A stretch of 64,000 nucleotides of DNA from JBDZVM01 sp040255675 (GCA_040255675.1 JBDZVM010000019.1:1-64000); one strand, 5' to 3'; shown: positions 24,422 to 34,128, numbered from the stretch's first letter. The notes: generated from the letters alone by a model not told the origin. Numbers and translations are program-made.

Positions 24422-26113
24422 CTAGTCGTTGGCGCCGGTGGTGAGTTCGTCGCGCTCGTGCTCTTCGTGCTCGTCGTGGCCGTTGGGCTCGACGCCGACG
24501 TCCGGCTCGTAGAAGAACCCGCCGAGCGCGCCGCGCACCTTTTCGACCGGGTTTCGACTGCCCGGACGGCGCACGCCATGCTCGTCGACGGCTGGCGGCA
24601 ACTCGGGCGCGGCAGCTTGCCGGTAGGCCAAACCCATGCGGGCCACTTGCTCTGGCGGCAGAGCGGCCTCGACCTCCATGAATTCGCCGCTCGGCAGCAT
24701 GACGATTCGACCGGTCTCGTATCCGTGCTCGGCGCTATGCAGGTCTTTGCGTTGCAGGCCCAGGCACACCCGTCTGGTCGCCCAAAACACGATCGGCGGC
24801 AGTACAAGAATCGTGATGCGGAAAATCCACGTCGTCGCGTACAAGCTGATGTGGAAGTGGTCGGCGATCAGGTCGTTGCCGCCGGCGAGCAGCATGATGG
24901 CGAAGTACGACAGCATCATCGCGCCGAAGGCCGTGCGGCCTGGCTTGTTTCGCGGCCGATCGCACACGTGGTGGGCGGATCTGTCCTTGGTTATCCAGGC
25001 TTCGAGCGCCGGATAGATCGCGATAATCGTGAAGAACAAGCCGGGCACTAAGACGGCGGGCACGAACACGTTCCACGAAATCGTGTGGCCCCAGAAATTG
25101 CTCTCGAGACGCGGCATCATGCGCAACGTGCCTTCGAGCCAACCGATGTAGAAGTCGGGCTGCGAGCCGGCACCTACCTGCGCGGGGTTGTACGGCCCGT
25201 ACAGCCACACCGGGTTTATCTGGACGACGCCGCCGAGGAAGGCGCAGGCGGCAAAGACGGCCATGAAGAAGCCGCCGGTCTTGACCATGAACGCGGGGTA
25301 GAACGGGGCGCCGACGACGTTCGTGTTGTTGCGGTGAATGTCGGGCCACTGCGTGTGCTTTTGGTGCCACATGATCAGCATGTGTGCCGTGATGAGCGCG
25401 AGGAGCAGCCCAGGGATCAACAAGATATGGACGACGTAAAGCCGCGGAATGAGATCGGGGCCGGGGAATTGGCCGCCGAACGCGAACATCGCGACGTACG
25501 AACCGACGATTGGAATCGACTCGGCGACTCCGTAAGCGATGCGCAGGCCCGTGCCCGACAGGAGGTCGTCGGGGAGCGAGTAACCGCAAAAACCTTCGAA
25601 GATACCGAGGGTCATCAACGTGAAACCGATGAGCCAGTTTGTTTCACGTGGCTTGCGGAACGCGCCGGTGAAGAAGATGCGGCACATGTGGCAGACGATC
25701 GCCGCCATGAAGATGAGCGCCGCCCAGTGGTGAATTTGCCGAATAAGCAAACCACCCCTGATGTCGAAGGAGATGCGCAGCGTTGACTCGTACGCCTCGG
25801 TCATGCGTTGCCCCTGTAACGGGGCGTAGCTGCCGTGATAAACGACTTCGTTGACGCCGGGCTGGAAGAACAGGGTAAGGAAGGTGCCGGTCAGCAACAA
25901 GACGATGAACGAGTAGAGCGCGATTTCGCCCAACATGAACGACCAGTGGTCGGGAAAGACCTTGTTCATGTTGCGGCGCAGAAAACCGGCCGCGCCGAAC
26001 CTGTCGTCGACGTCGCCGAGCGCTTTCTTGACGAACGCGGGCGGTGTGGCGACCGCGGGCCCACCGGATGTGGTGGGTGCGTTGGTCGGGCCTGCGCCCC
26101 GGGTGGTGCTCAT
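24422..26113 (-). CDS. qcrB: Cytochrome bc1 complex cytochrome b subunit
   Basis: A 563-residue cytochrome b of the actinobacterial bcc complex. Heme-ligating His residues lie in RQIHHWAALIFMAAIVCHM (about residues 107-125) and in the later ALITAHMLIMWHQKH, with the quinol-site region PGLN-like loops between membrane helices and an extended acidic, His/Glu-rich cytoplasmic tail. It oxidises menaquinol. The ATG at 26113 overlaps the qcrA stop (ATGA), in the order ctaE-qcrC-qcrA-qcrB. Confidence 0.96.
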   Translation of the reverse strand: MSTTRGAGPTNAPTTSGGPAVATPPAFVKKALGDVDDRFGAAGFLRRNMNKVFPDHWSFMLGEIALYSFIVLLLTGTFLTLFFQPGVNEVVYHGSYAPLQGQRMTEAYESTLRISFDIRGGLLIRQIHHWAALIFMAAIVCHMCRIFFTGAFRKPRETNWLIGFTLMTLGIFEGFCGYSLPDDLLSGTGLRIAYGVAESIPIVGSYVAMFAFGGQFPGPDLIPRLYVVHILLIPGLLLALITAHMLIMWHQKHTQWPDIHRNNTNVVGAPFYPAFMVKTGGFFMAVFAACAFLGGVVQINPVWLYGPYNPAQVGAGSQPDFYIGWLEGTLRMMPRLESNFWGHTISWNVFVPAVLVPGLFFTIIAIYPALEAWITKDRSAHHVCDRPRNKPGRTAFGAMMLSYFAIMLLAGGNDLIADHFHISLYATTWIFRITILVLPPIVFWATRRVCLGLQRKDLHSAEHGYETGRIVMLPSGEFMEVEAALPPEQVARMGLAYRQAAAPELPPAVDEHGVRRPGSRNPVEKVRGALGGFFYEPDVGVEPNGHDEHEEHERDELTTGAND

Positions 26114-27129
26114 CCGCGCTCCCAAAAGCTCGGGCCGACGGGTTCATCGAATCCGGCCTGCGCGATGAACTCGCCGTTCTCGTTCACCGTAATCGGTAGC
26201 TGCGGCAACCGGCGAGCGGCGGGTCCGAACACGACGTTGCAACCGTCGGGGACGTGGAAGGTCGATTGGTGGCATGGGCACAGCAGGTTGTGATTCTGCT
26301 TCTGGTAGAGCCCGACTGGGCACCCGACGTGCGTGCAAATCTTCGAATAGGCAACGTGGTCTTCGTAGGCCCAGCCTTCGCGCCCGGGAAGCGGTTGGTT
26401 GAGCCCGGGCTCGAGGCGGATGAGAAGCACCGGCGCCTTCGCGTAATCTTCGGGGCTCATCTCCTCGACCGGCCGCGGCACGACGGTCATGAAGCCGCCA
26501 ATGGCAAGCTCGCCGAGCTTCACCGGCTTGCCCGTCTCGGCGTTCAGCAGCGGCGAGTGCTTCTCCCACAACGTGGTGCGGAGCTTCTTTTCGGGTAGAG
26601 GTCCGAGGTCGCGCAGCACGACGACGCCAGGCAGGGCCATCAACCCGAGGGAAAGGCCAAGGGTTCGCTTCAGCAGTGAACGGCGGGGGAGCCCGGTCTC
26701 TTCGAAGCCGGTCATCACAATCTGCGCCGCGGCCTCTCGATCCGCCTCGCTGGATGAGAGTTCGTGCCGCTCCTGCAGCGTTTCGTGCGCGGGCATGAGC
26801 CAGCGCACCCATCCGATGATGCCGGCCGCCAGACCCAACAAGGTGACGCCGAGGCACACGCCGAGCAAGATGTTTTGCGTGCGGGCTTCGGCCGTCGAGA
26901 CGTTCGGGTGGTAGGCGACGTAGCTCGCGATGAACCCGATCGTGCCCGCCGCGGAGAGCAAGAAGAACAGCGAGATGATCCGCTCTGACCTGCGAGCGCG
27001 GGCCGGATCGGCGTCTTGCGGGCGGATGACCCGCTCGACCACCGGAGGCCGCAAGACGTTCGGCTCGACCTCAGGATGCGCGACGGCGGCGGCCGTGTCG
27101 TGGGGGCCGCCGGGTACGTGTTCGGTCAT
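26110..27129 (-). CDS. qcrA: Cytochrome bc1 complex Rieske iron-sulfur subunit
   Basis: A 339-residue actinobacterial Rieske protein. Three membrane segments precede the external [2Fe-2S] domain, which shows both ligand motifs, CTHVGCPVG (about residue 275) and CPCHQSTFHV. A twin-arginine-like GLPRRSLLKRTLGLSLGLMA lies before the third helix, as in this group. The ATG at 27129 overlaps the qcrC stop by four bases. Confidence 0.96.
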   Translation of the reverse strand: MTEHVPGGPHDTAAAVAHPEVEPNVLRPPVVERVIRPQDADPARARRSERIISLFFLLSAAGTIGFIASYVAYHPNVSTAEARTQNILLGVCLGVTLLGLAAGIIGWVRWLMPAHETLQERHELSSSEADREAAAQIVMTGFEETGLPRRSLLKRTLGLSLGLMALPGVVVLRDLGPLPEKKLRTTLWEKHSPLLNAETGKPVKLGELAIGGFMTVVPRPVEEMSPEDYAKAPVLLIRLEPGLNQPLPGREGWAYEDHVAYSKICTHVGCPVGLYQKQNHNLLCPCHQSTFHVPDGCNVVFGPAARRLPQLPITVNENGEFIAQAGFDEPVGPSFWERG

Positions 27130-28007
27130 GACGCCCTCTTCGCCCTCGCGCCGATCCACATGGCGATTCCGCTGATGAACGTGATGCCTGCGACGAAGGC
27201 GACGAGACCTTCGGCGACCGCGCCCGACCGGCCAAGGTTGAGACCGCCCGGATCAGGTTCGGCCTTGACGCCCTGGACGTAGGCGATGATGTCTTGCTTT
27301 TCTTCGGGCGTGAGCTGCTGGTCGGAGAACACCGGCATGGTGCCGGGACCGGTCAGCATCGCCTCGTAAATTTCTTTGTCGGTGGCTTGATTCAGATGCG
27401 GAGCGAACTTGCCGTCCGCGAGCGCGCCGCCCGCGCCGACGAAGTTGTGACAGGAGGCGCAGTTCGTGCGAAAGAGTGTGCCGCCGAAGCCCATGTCGGC
27501 CTTGGCACCCGGTGTGTATTGATCCTTGCCGGGCACCGACGGCCCGGGTGCCAGCGAAGCGATGTACGCGGCGAGGTCGGCGATCTGCTCTGGGGTGTAG
27601 CGCGGCGGCTTGCGCACCGCCTGGGCGCCGAGCTGCTTGAGCGGCATCCGGCCGGTGCTCACCTGGAAGTCGACCGCTGCCGCCCCAACGCCGATAAGAG
27701 AAGGCGCGCTGCTTCCGCCTTCGGCGGCAAGTCCGTGGCAGCTGGAGCAGCCCTGCAAGTAAAGCGCCTTCCCCGCTTCGACCTGTTGGCTGGGGTCGCC
27801 CGCGGCCGCTTGCCCGCTGCGCGAGGTCGCGAGGCCGTACACCGAGCCCATGCCGACGAGCGCGGCGACGATGACGACGTAGCTTGCGAAGCGCCGCCGC
27901 CTGCGTTGGCGAGTCGGCCGGTCGGCAGCGTTACGACGAGCCCACCGCGAGCGTGCGGGTCGCGGTGGGCTCGCGGCCGATTCTTCCTGGGAGGTCAACG
28001 CCACCAC
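27126..28007 (-). CDS. qcrC: Cytochrome bc1 complex diheme cytochrome c subunit
   Basis: A 293-residue diheme cytochrome c with two heme-attachment motifs, CSSCH (about residue 90) and CASCH (about residue 185), an N-terminal signal anchor near residues 42-62 and a C-terminal membrane helix. It replaces a soluble cytochrome c and delivers electrons straight to CtaC. GTG start at 28007, 34 bases from the ctaE stop. Confidence 0.95.
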   Translation of the reverse strand: MVALTSQEESAASPPRPARSRWARRNAADRPTRQRRRRRFASYVVIVAALVGMGSVYGLATSRSGQAAAGDPSQQVEAGKALYLQGCSSCHGLAAEGGSSAPSLIGVGAAAVDFQVSTGRMPLKQLGAQAVRKPPRYTPEQIADLAAYIASLAPGPSVPGKDQYTPGAKADMGFGGTLFRTNCASCHNFVGAGGALADGKFAPHLNQATDKEIYEAMLTGPGTMPVFSDQQLTPEEKQDIIAYVQGVKAEPDPGGLNLGRSGAVAEGLVAFVAGITFISGIAMWIGARAKRAS

Positions 28008-28041
28008 CGATTCTCTTGACGTTCTCTTGACGCCGAGGCGC

Positions 28042-28722
28042 TCACTGGATGAGGAAGATCGTCGAGAACAGTCCGATCCAGACGATGTCGACGAAGTGCC
28101 AGTAGTAGGAAACGACGATCGTGCTGGTGATCTTCTCCGGCGTGAACCGGCCGTGAGAAAGACGCAGCAGCAGGAAGACGAAGGCGAACAGCCCGCCGGT
28201 GACGTGCAACGCGTGAAAGCCGGTCGCCAGGAAGAAGATCGAGCCGTAGGCGGACGACGAGATCGTCATGCCGTTTTCGCCGGCCAGGTAGTCGCTCACG
28301 TAGGTGGCGTATTCGACGCATTGGCCCGCGACGAAGATCGCGCCCATGATTAGCGTGAGGATGTACCACTCGCGCAGGCCCCAGGCGGACATCTTCACAA
28401 TCGAGCCGCTGCGGTGCAAGCGACGCTCTTCGGCAGCGATCACACCGAGCTGGCAGGTGACGCTCGACAACACCAAGATGATGGTGATGACGCCGTCGAA
28501 CGGCACGTCGAGCTTCACACTTTCGGGCAGCTGCGCGCTGACCGCCATCGGCCATTGCGAGTTCACCGAACGGATCGTGAAGTAGATCGCGAACAGGGCC
28601 GCGAAGAACATCAGCTCCGACGAAAGCCACACGATCGTGCCGACGCTCACCAGGCTCGGCCGGGTCAAAGCGCCGTGCGCGCGGTTCTTGCCCAAAGTTG
28701 TCGCGGTCGCCACGGACGCCAT
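28042..28722 (-). CDS. ctaE: Cytochrome c oxidase subunit III
   Basis: A 226-residue protein from the ATG at 28722 (a GTG at 28749 would add nine residues). Five hydrophobic segments and the family blocks VWLSSELMFFAALFAIYF, GFHALHVTGGLFA and SYYWHFVDIVWIGLF are present. It is the structural third subunit of the aa3 oxidase and heads the ctaE-qcrCAB operon, the standard actinobacterial order. Confidence 0.94.
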   Translation of the reverse strand: MASVATATTLGKNRAHGALTRPSLVSVGTIVWLSSELMFFAALFAIYFTIRSVNSQWPMAVSAQLPESVKLDVPFDGVITIILVLSSVTCQLGVIAAEERRLHRSGSIVKMSAWGLREWYILTLIMGAIFVAGQCVEYATYVSDYLAGENGMTISSSAYGSIFFLATGFHALHVTGGLFAFVFLLLRLSHGRFTPEKITSTIVVSYYWHFVDIVWIGLFSTIFLIQ

Positions 28723-28947
28723 TATTGCGGCAGCTTGTCCCGGCGACACCTCGCCCCCCTGGTTCTCGGCGCGTCGCGGTCCGCCGTCGTCGCGAAGCCG
28801 CCGCCACAGCCTCGTGAGACGATCCTTCTCGCCCGTCCATGGATGCGGGCGGCGTGGCGGCGGACGTCGGCCGCGCGCCAGCTGACCGGCGGCGATAGCA
28901 TCCGGGGCGGTAGGTGTCCGGCGTCCCGACTCCTGAAGGAATTAGTG

Positions 28948-29457
28948 ATGGATAGCGTCGTCCCGGCGCGGCATTCGAACGCCGCCGCGCCAGTCGCGCG
29001 GTACGCGAACACCGCCGCCGCACTCGCGCGCCCGACCGGTGCCGACGCGGTGCAGGCCCCGATGCGGGTGCTCGTCTACAGCGACGACATCACGACCCGC
29101 GAACGCGTAAGGCTCGCGGTCGGCCGTCGTCCGGCCACTGATCTTCCGCCAGTTGAATACGTCGAGTGCGCCACGCACCGCGCGGTGATCGACACGGTCG
29201 ACCGCGGCGGCATCGATGTGCTCGTGCTCGACGGCGAAGCCGTGCCCAGCGGCGGTATGGGCATCTGTCGCCAGCTCAAGGACGAGATTTACAACTGCCC
29301 GCCGGTGTTGGTTTTGACCGGACGTCGCGACGACGCGTGGTTGGCGTCGTGGTCGAGGGCTGACGCCGCTGTGCCGCACCCCATCGACGGCATTACGCTC
29401 GCGCCCGCTGTCGCCGACTTGATGCGCCGCCGGCTGGCGCGCGCCGCCGCGCGCTAG
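28948..29457 (+). CDS. Receiver-like domain protein upstream of trpD
   Basis: A 169-residue protein with an N-terminal Ala-rich lead and a CheY-like fold region: MRVLVYSDDITTRERVRLAV, VLVLDGEAVPSGGMG and PPVLVLTGRRDDAWLASWSRADA. The Asp in VLVLDGEA sits at the position of the phospho-acceptor, but the N-terminal acidic pair is SDD and there is no output domain. It may be a degenerate receiver. The ATG at 28948 has GAAGGA upstream; it is divergent from ctaE and 19 bases before trpD. Confidence 0.7.
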   Translation: MDSVVPARHSNAAAPVARYANTAAALARPTGADAVQAPMRVLVYSDDITTRERVRLAVGRRPATDLPPVEYVECATHRAVIDTVDRGGIDVLVLDGEAVPSGGMGICRQLKDEIYNCPPVLVLTGRRDDAWLASWSRADAAVPHPIDGITLAPAVADLMRRRLARAAAR

Positions 29458-29476
29458 CGCCCGGATCGACGCCGTC

Positions 29477-30556
29477 ATGACTACGGGTGACACGGTGGGC
29501 AGGGGCGACGCCGCGCGCGGCTGGCCGGAGCTGCTCAGCGCGCTGATCAGGGGCGAGCACCTGTCGTCGGCCGACACCGCGTGGGCGATGCACCAGGTCA
29601 TGAGCGGCGAGGCGACCCCCGCGCAGATCGCCGGATTCGTCGTGGCGTTGCGCGCCAAAGGCGAGACGCCCGACGAGGTTGCCGGTATGGCGGCGACCAT
29701 GATCGAGTTTGCCAACCCGGTGCCTGACGTGGGAGAGGCGCTCGACATCGTCGGATCGGGCGGTGACCGCGCGCATACCGTGAATATTTCGACGATGGCC
29801 GCGATCGTGGCGGCGGCCGCCGGCGTGCCGGTCGCCAAGCACGGCAACCGCGCGGCGTCGTCGTCGTGCGGCGCGGCCGACCTGCTTGAAGAATTCGGTG
29901 TCGCGATCGACCTTGCTGGCGATGGCGTGGCCACCTGCGTCGAGAAGGTCGGCATTGGGTTTTGCTTCGCGATGGCCTTTCATCCGGCGCTGCGTCACGC
30001 GGGCGTGCCGCGCCGCGAACTCGGCGTCCCGACCGTCTTCAATTTCTTGGGGCCGCTGACGAACCCGGCGCGACCGTCGGCGGCCGCCGTGGGCGTGGCC
30101 GACCCGCGGATGGCTCCGGTTATGGCGGGAGTGCTTGCCAAGCGGGGTAACCGCGCGCTGGTGTTTCGGGGCGATGACGGCCTCGACGAGTTGACGACCA
30201 CGACGACGTCAACTGTTTGGATCGTGAACGGCGGCGAGGTGACCACGACGACATTCGACCCGGCCGAAGTCGGCATCCCGCCGGCCGAGCCGCGCGCGTT
30301 GCGCGGTGGCGCGGCAGCGTTCAACGCGGAGGTTGCGCGCTTGCTACTGGCGGGCAAGCCGGGTGCCGTGCGTGACGCCGTCCTGCTCAACGCTGCCGCC
30401 GGCGTGGTCGCGTTCGAGGGCCCTGACGCCGCGTCGCTGATCGAGCAGGTTCGCGCGGCGATGCGGCGGTGCGCGAAGGCCATCGACGACGGATCCGCGG
30501 CCGCCAAGCTCGACGCCTGGATCACCGTGAGCCAGCAAGCTCGCGGCGGCAACTAG
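29477..30556 (+). CDS. trpD: Anthranilate phosphoribosyltransferase
   Basis: A 359-residue TrpD that joins phosphoribosyl pyrophosphate to anthranilate in tryptophan synthesis. Family blocks: DIVGSGGDRAHTVNIST (PRPP loop, about residue 91), KHGNRAASSSCGAADLLE, and FNFLGPLTNPARP. No other trp genes are nearby; the isolated trpD beside ctaE is the usual actinobacterial arrangement. Confidence 0.94.
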   Translation: MTTGDTVGRGDAARGWPELLSALIRGEHLSSADTAWAMHQVMSGEATPAQIAGFVVALRAKGETPDEVAGMAATMIEFANPVPDVGEALDIVGSGGDRAHTVNISTMAAIVAAAAGVPVAKHGNRAASSSCGAADLLEEFGVAIDLAGDGVATCVEKVGIGFCFAMAFHPALRHAGVPRRELGVPTVFNFLGPLTNPARPSAAAVGVADPRMAPVMAGVLAKRGNRALVFRGDDGLDELTTTTTSTVWIVNGGEVTTTTFDPAEVGIPPAEPRALRGGAAAFNAEVARLLLAGKPGAVRDAVLLNAAAGVVAFEGPDAASLIEQVRAAMRRCAKAIDDGSAAAKLDAWITVSQQARGGN

Positions 30557-30563
30557 ATAAATA

Positions 30564-30848
30564 TCAGGCGTCTTCGAGGCCCAGCGAAAACGCCGCTTCG
30601 AGGTCGTGCCGCGAGTAGGTGCGAAAGGCGATGTGCGTCTCGGTCGAGACGACGCCGTCGACCTTGTTGAGGCCGCCCGGAATCACGCGGGCAAGCTCCT
30701 CGTGCTGGCGCACCCGCACAAGAGCGACGAGGTCGATTTCGCCGGTGACCGAATACACCTCGGTGACCCCCGGCAGGTCGGCGATTGCTTCGGCGACGTC
30801 GCCGACGCGGTCGACGGCCGTCTTGACGAGCACGATGGCTGTGATCAC
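30564..30848 (-). CDS. Lrp/AsnC ligand-binding-domain protein
   Basis: A 94-residue stand-alone RAM (Lrp/AsnC effector) domain: ITAIVLVKTAVDRVGDVAEA, then GVTEVYSVTGEIDLVALVRV. It has no helix-turn-helix, so it is not a DNA-binding regulator on its own and may bind amino acids or pair with a partner. The GTG at 30848 follows TAGGGT on the minus strand by seven bases, so the mRNA is probably leaderless. Confidence 0.88.
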   Translation of the reverse strand: MITAIVLVKTAVDRVGDVAEAIADLPGVTEVYSVTGEIDLVALVRVRQHEELARVIPGGLNKVDGVVSTETHIAFRTYSRHDLEAAFSLGLEDA

Positions 30849-30865
30849 GAAGGTAACCCTAGCTT

Positions 30866-31582
30866 CTAGTCTTCGGGTTCCGCGCCGCTGGTGACGCTCA
30901 ACACTCCTTCGATCTCGGACACGATGGTCATCATGGTGTCGAGATTGCCCCGGCCGTCGAGCAGGAGATGCAAGGTCACGGCTTGGTCTGTCGGCCGATG
31001 GTAGGTGGTCGACAAGTTCGCGACGACGAATCCGGTCTGCGTGATGGTCTCGAGAATCTCTCGAAGGAGCCCGCGCCGGTCGACATAGGTGATTTGCAGC
31101 GCCGGGCGGTCGGCGCCGAGCGCCCTGGCCGCGAGTCGTGAGCAGGCGGGCAAGACCAAAATCGCCGCGAAATACGCCACCGCGCCCGCGACAGCGAGGA
31201 TCGGGAGGTCGGCGGCGGCTACCGCCGCGATTGCCGCCGTCATCCAAATGCTGGCCGCGGTGGTGAGCCCGCGCACGACATCGCGTTTGACGAAGATGAT
31301 GCCGCCGCCGATGAAACCGAGGCCGGAGACTATTTGGGCCGCGACCCGTGACGGGTCGAGCCTGACAGTGCTGCCGTTGATGACGTCGGTAAAGCCGTAC
31401 TTGCTCACCAGCACGAAAAGAGCCGTGCCGACGCCCACTACCGTGTAGGTGCGAATGCCGGCGGCCTTTTGCTTCAGCTCTCGTTCGAGCCCGATGAGCG
31501 CCGACAACCCGAACGCGATCGCGAGGTCGGCGATTTGGGTCCAGCTTTGCCCTACGGTTTGGCCGAACGCGATGACGTGCAT
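30866..31582 (-). CDS. MgtC/SapB family membrane protein
   Basis: A 238-residue protein with MgtC-type membrane segments: LAIAFGLSALIGLERELKQK, then GLGFIGGGIIFV and GLTTAASIWMTAAIA. A C-terminal ACT-like soluble domain follows (about residues 155-235). MgtC proteins modulate the F1Fo ATPase or Mg homeostasis in other bacteria; the role here is not shown. The ATG at 31582 lies about seven bases after a TTAGGT box; a GTG three codons earlier is an alternative. Confidence 0.88.
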   Translation of the reverse strand: MHVIAFGQTVGQSWTQIADLAIAFGLSALIGLERELKQKAAGIRTYTVVGVGTALFVLVSKYGFTDVINGSTVRLDPSRVAAQIVSGLGFIGGGIIFVKRDVVRGLTTAASIWMTAAIAAVAAADLPILAVAGAVAYFAAILVLPACSRLAARALGADRPALQITYVDRRGLLREILETITQTGFVVANLSTTYHRPTDQAVTLHLLLDGRGNLDTMMTIVSEIEGVLSVTSGAEPED

Positions 31583-31623
31583 GGAGGTCACCTAAGCACA
31601 ATGCGGCGACCGGTTCTCGGATC

Positions 31624-33441
31624 TCAACTGGCTCGCGCCGCGAGCGAGGCACGAGCGGGCTGATGGATGGGGCGCAGAGCGCGACGGTCGTCGAAAGGGT
31701 CGGCGGCGAGTTCGAGATCGAGGATCGCGCGTTGCCCGCCCGCGCCGTGAGCTGGACAGCTCCAGGTGCCGTCGAGCTCGACCAGCCGGGTACCGGGGGC
31801 TTCGAGCCACGCCAGCACGCACTCGATTTCCTCGGACGTCGCGAACGCGGTCGGACCGGCCCCGTCGGCGACCGGTGTTTCGGACGTCGCGACGAGCGCG
31901 TCGACGTACGGCCCCGGCGCGGCACCCGGCGGGATCGTGCCCGTGGCGACGAGCCTTCCGTGCCGGACGACGACCACCTCCCATCCGGCGTCTTTCGTGC
32001 GGTGGGCCGCGACGAGGTGGCCGAGGGCCGCGAACGCGGTGAGCCGTTGCCCCCGCGCGGCGGCTCGCACGAACGCGGCAAGCCGGTCGCGTTGCGCGGC
32101 GGCGTCCTCGAATCTTTCGACGTCGGCCAGCGTTTCGATGCGTGAGAGCAGCGAACGCACGATGGCGCGCGGGTCGTCTTCTATCGCGCCCCTCACCTTT
32201 TCGACGAGTACCTCGTATTCGTCGACGGACTGGCTGCCGTCGCACGGCGCGCCGCAACGGCCGATCTCGGCCAGCGCGCATGACGCGCTGACGCGTTTGG
32301 GGTTCAGGCGCGTATGACATTGCCGCAAGGGCACGGCTTCGTGCACTGCCTCGACGGCGAGTTCGGCCGATTGCTTGCTCGAGAAAGGTCCGAGGTAGGT
32401 TGCGGCGTCGTCTTTGACCGAACGCACGATAGACAATCGTGGTAGCGGTTCGACGGTGAGCTTGACCCAGACCGATCGTTCGGGGAATTTGGACCGGCGG
32501 TTGTAGGGCGGTTTGTGTTCGGCGATGAGCCGCAGTTCGCGCACGTGGGCTTCGAGTTCGGTGGCGCAGACGATCGGCACGACGTCGTGCGCGATCGCGA
32601 TCATCTCGGTCATGCGCGTGCGCATTTCGGACGCCGTGAAATAGTTGCGCACCCTATTTTTCAGGTCTTTCGCCTTGCCGACATAGAGAACGCGGCCGCG
32701 CTGGTCGCGGAACAAGTAGACGCCAGGGAGGTGCGGCATAGCGTTGGCAAGGTGCCGCTTTTTACGTTGCTGGGGCGACACCATGCCGGTAAACGTGCGC
32801 AACTCGTCGAGGGAATGGACGCCCAAGCTGCCGAGCCGCTCGAAAAGACCATGCAACACGTCGACCGTGGCCCGAGCGTCGTCGAGCGCTCGGTGGCTCG
32901 GAGTCGTGGTCGCATGGAAAAGAGGTGCGAGAGTGGCCAGCTTGCAGTTCGGAGCTTCGTCTCGGTTGAGTACGCGACGGGCAAGTCGCGCGGTGTCGAC
33001 GGAGTCGAATCCGGGCCAAATGAGACTCAGTTTTGCCGTTGCGGCCTTGAGAAAGCCGACGTCGAACGGTGCATTGTGCGCGACCAGCACACTTCCGCTG
33101 GCGAACTCGAGAAAGCTTGGCAATACCGAGTTGATTCGTGGTGCTGTCGCCACCATCGCGTCAGTGATGCCGGTGAGCACCGCGATGAACGGCGGAATGG
33201 GCTCACCGGGGTTGACCAAAGTCTGGAATTCGCCGAGCACCTCGCCGCCGCGCACCTTTACCGCGCCGATTTCAGTGATGCCGCACGTCGCGGGGGAGCC
33301 GCCCGTCGTTTCGAGGTCGACGACCACAAACGTGACGTCGCGAAGCGGCTCGCCCAACTCATCGATCGTCGTCTGCACGGGCAGCGCTGTCGTCAGCACA
33401 GGTGCGGCTTGCTCGCTGCGATGGTCGAGGACGGCGGTCAC
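31624..33441 (-). CDS. DEDD exonuclease fused to UvrC-like GIY-YIG nuclease
   Basis: A 605-residue two-nuclease protein. Residues about 36-205 form a DnaQ-like 3'-5' exonuclease with VVVDLETTGG, AHNAPFDVGFL and HRALDDARAT. Residues about 235-320 form a GIY-YIG domain as in UvrC (LPGVYLFRDQRGRVLYVGKAKDLK). A UvrC-like region with a Cys cluster (CHTRLNPKRVSASCALAEIG) follows. Mycobacterial Rv2191 has the same fusion and place. It probably acts in DNA repair; a true UvrC would be elsewhere. GTG start. Confidence 0.92.
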   Translation of the reverse strand: MTAVLDHRSEQAAPVLTTALPVQTTIDELGEPLRDVTFVVVDLETTGGSPATCGITEIGAVKVRGGEVLGEFQTLVNPGEPIPPFIAVLTGITDAMVATAPRINSVLPSFLEFASGSVLVAHNAPFDVGFLKAATAKLSLIWPGFDSVDTARLARRVLNRDEAPNCKLATLAPLFHATTTPSHRALDDARATVDVLHGLFERLGSLGVHSLDELRTFTGMVSPQQRKKRHLANAMPHLPGVYLFRDQRGRVLYVGKAKDLKNRVRNYFTASEMRTRMTEMIAIAHDVVPIVCATELEAHVRELRLIAEHKPPYNRRSKFPERSVWVKLTVEPLPRLSIVRSVKDDAATYLGPFSSKQSAELAVEAVHEAVPLRQCHTRLNPKRVSASCALAEIGRCGAPCDGSQSVDEYEVLVEKVRGAIEDDPRAIVRSLLSRIETLADVERFEDAAAQRDRLAAFVRAAARGQRLTAFAALGHLVAAHRTKDAGWEVVVVRHGRLVATGTIPPGAAPGPYVDALVATSETPVADGAGPTAFATSEEIECVLAWLEAPGTRLVELDGTWSCPAHGAGGQRAILDLELAADPFDDRRALRPIHQPARASLAARAS

Positions 33442-33584
33442 GTCGCAGACGGTAGAACTCGATGCGGACAGTTCCGGGTTGCCACCCCGAGCGCCGTCCC
33501 GCCAAAACTGTCAGTGGCTGTATCTAGCGTGACTTTTGTCGATGCGGCTACCCCGGGTCGCGCCGATTTCAGGAGGAGGAAGTC

Positions 33585-33782
33585 GTGCTGATCGACTGCG
33601 ATACGTGCACCGTCCGTGGCAGCGCTTGTGGTGATTGCGTGGTGACGGTGTTGCTCGGCGCCCCGCCAGACGGCGTCGAATTCGACGCTACCGAGCGGGC
33701 CGCCATTGCCACGCTCGCCGAGCATGGTCTCATTCCGCCGTTGCGGCTTATCACCGACGTGCGCGCTGAGCGCACCGCTTAG
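33585..33782 (+). CDS. Small conserved cysteine-rich actinobacterial protein
   Basis: A 65-residue protein with four cysteines near the N-terminus, CDTCTVRGSACGDC, followed by VVTVLLGAPPDGVEFD and AAIATLAEHGLIPPLR. The Cys spacing suggests metal binding. The GTG start is strongly supported by AGGAGGAGGAAGTC. It lies before the c-di-AMP riboswitch and NlpC/P60 gene, as in other Actinobacteria. Function unknown. Confidence 0.85.
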   Translation: MLIDCDTCTVRGSACGDCVVTVLLGAPPDGVEFDATERAAIATLAEHGLIPPLRLITDVRAERTA

Positions 33783-33913
33783 TTGACCCAGAGCGGGCGT
33801 TGGCCTCGGTGCGCAGCCGAGGCGATGTCGCGCCGCCCACGTTCGTGAATTGTTGCGGAGTGATTGCATTCTGACCACCGGCTGGTAGCCTTCGTCCGGG
33901 CATTCGTTCAAAA

Positions 33914-34111
33914 GTCGTGACGGTGCGGCCTGCGAGTGCTTGCGCCGAGTCTGTCGAAACCCGACACGACATCACGTTGTGGCGGTGCCGAGACGGAGCC
34001 GGGGACCCACCTTCCCCTGGGGTGAATCGGCGGCGTCGGAGCAATCCGGTGTCGCGGTAGGGCGTACTTCCCGCCCGAACCCGTCAGCTAACTCGGTAGG
34101 CGCCGAGGAAG
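33914..34111 (+). ncRNA. c-di-AMP (ydaO/yuaA) riboswitch
   Basis: The conserved ydaO blocks occur in order: GGGGACCCA then TGGGGTGAATC (34001-34027), and GCCCGAACCCGTCAGCTAAC (34073-34092) followed by TCGGTAGGCG. The element ends about 18 bases before the NlpC/P60 start. In Actinobacteria this class often controls wall hydrolases, tying cell-wall turnover to c-di-AMP and osmotic state. The 5' boundary is approximate. Confidence 0.93.
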
Positions 34112-34128
34112 AAGGAGATCGCCCCACC

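Noticed and set aside
25640..25650. Half-match to a parS site (TGTTTCACGTG)
   Set aside because: Only the left part of the 16-bp consensus matches, the right half does not, and it lies inside the qcrB coding sequence.
30564..32081. Long minus-strand frame through the Lrp-like, MgtC and exonuclease genes
   Set aside because: Only its last 94 codons form a real protein domain; the rest is Arg-rich shadow of better-supported genes.
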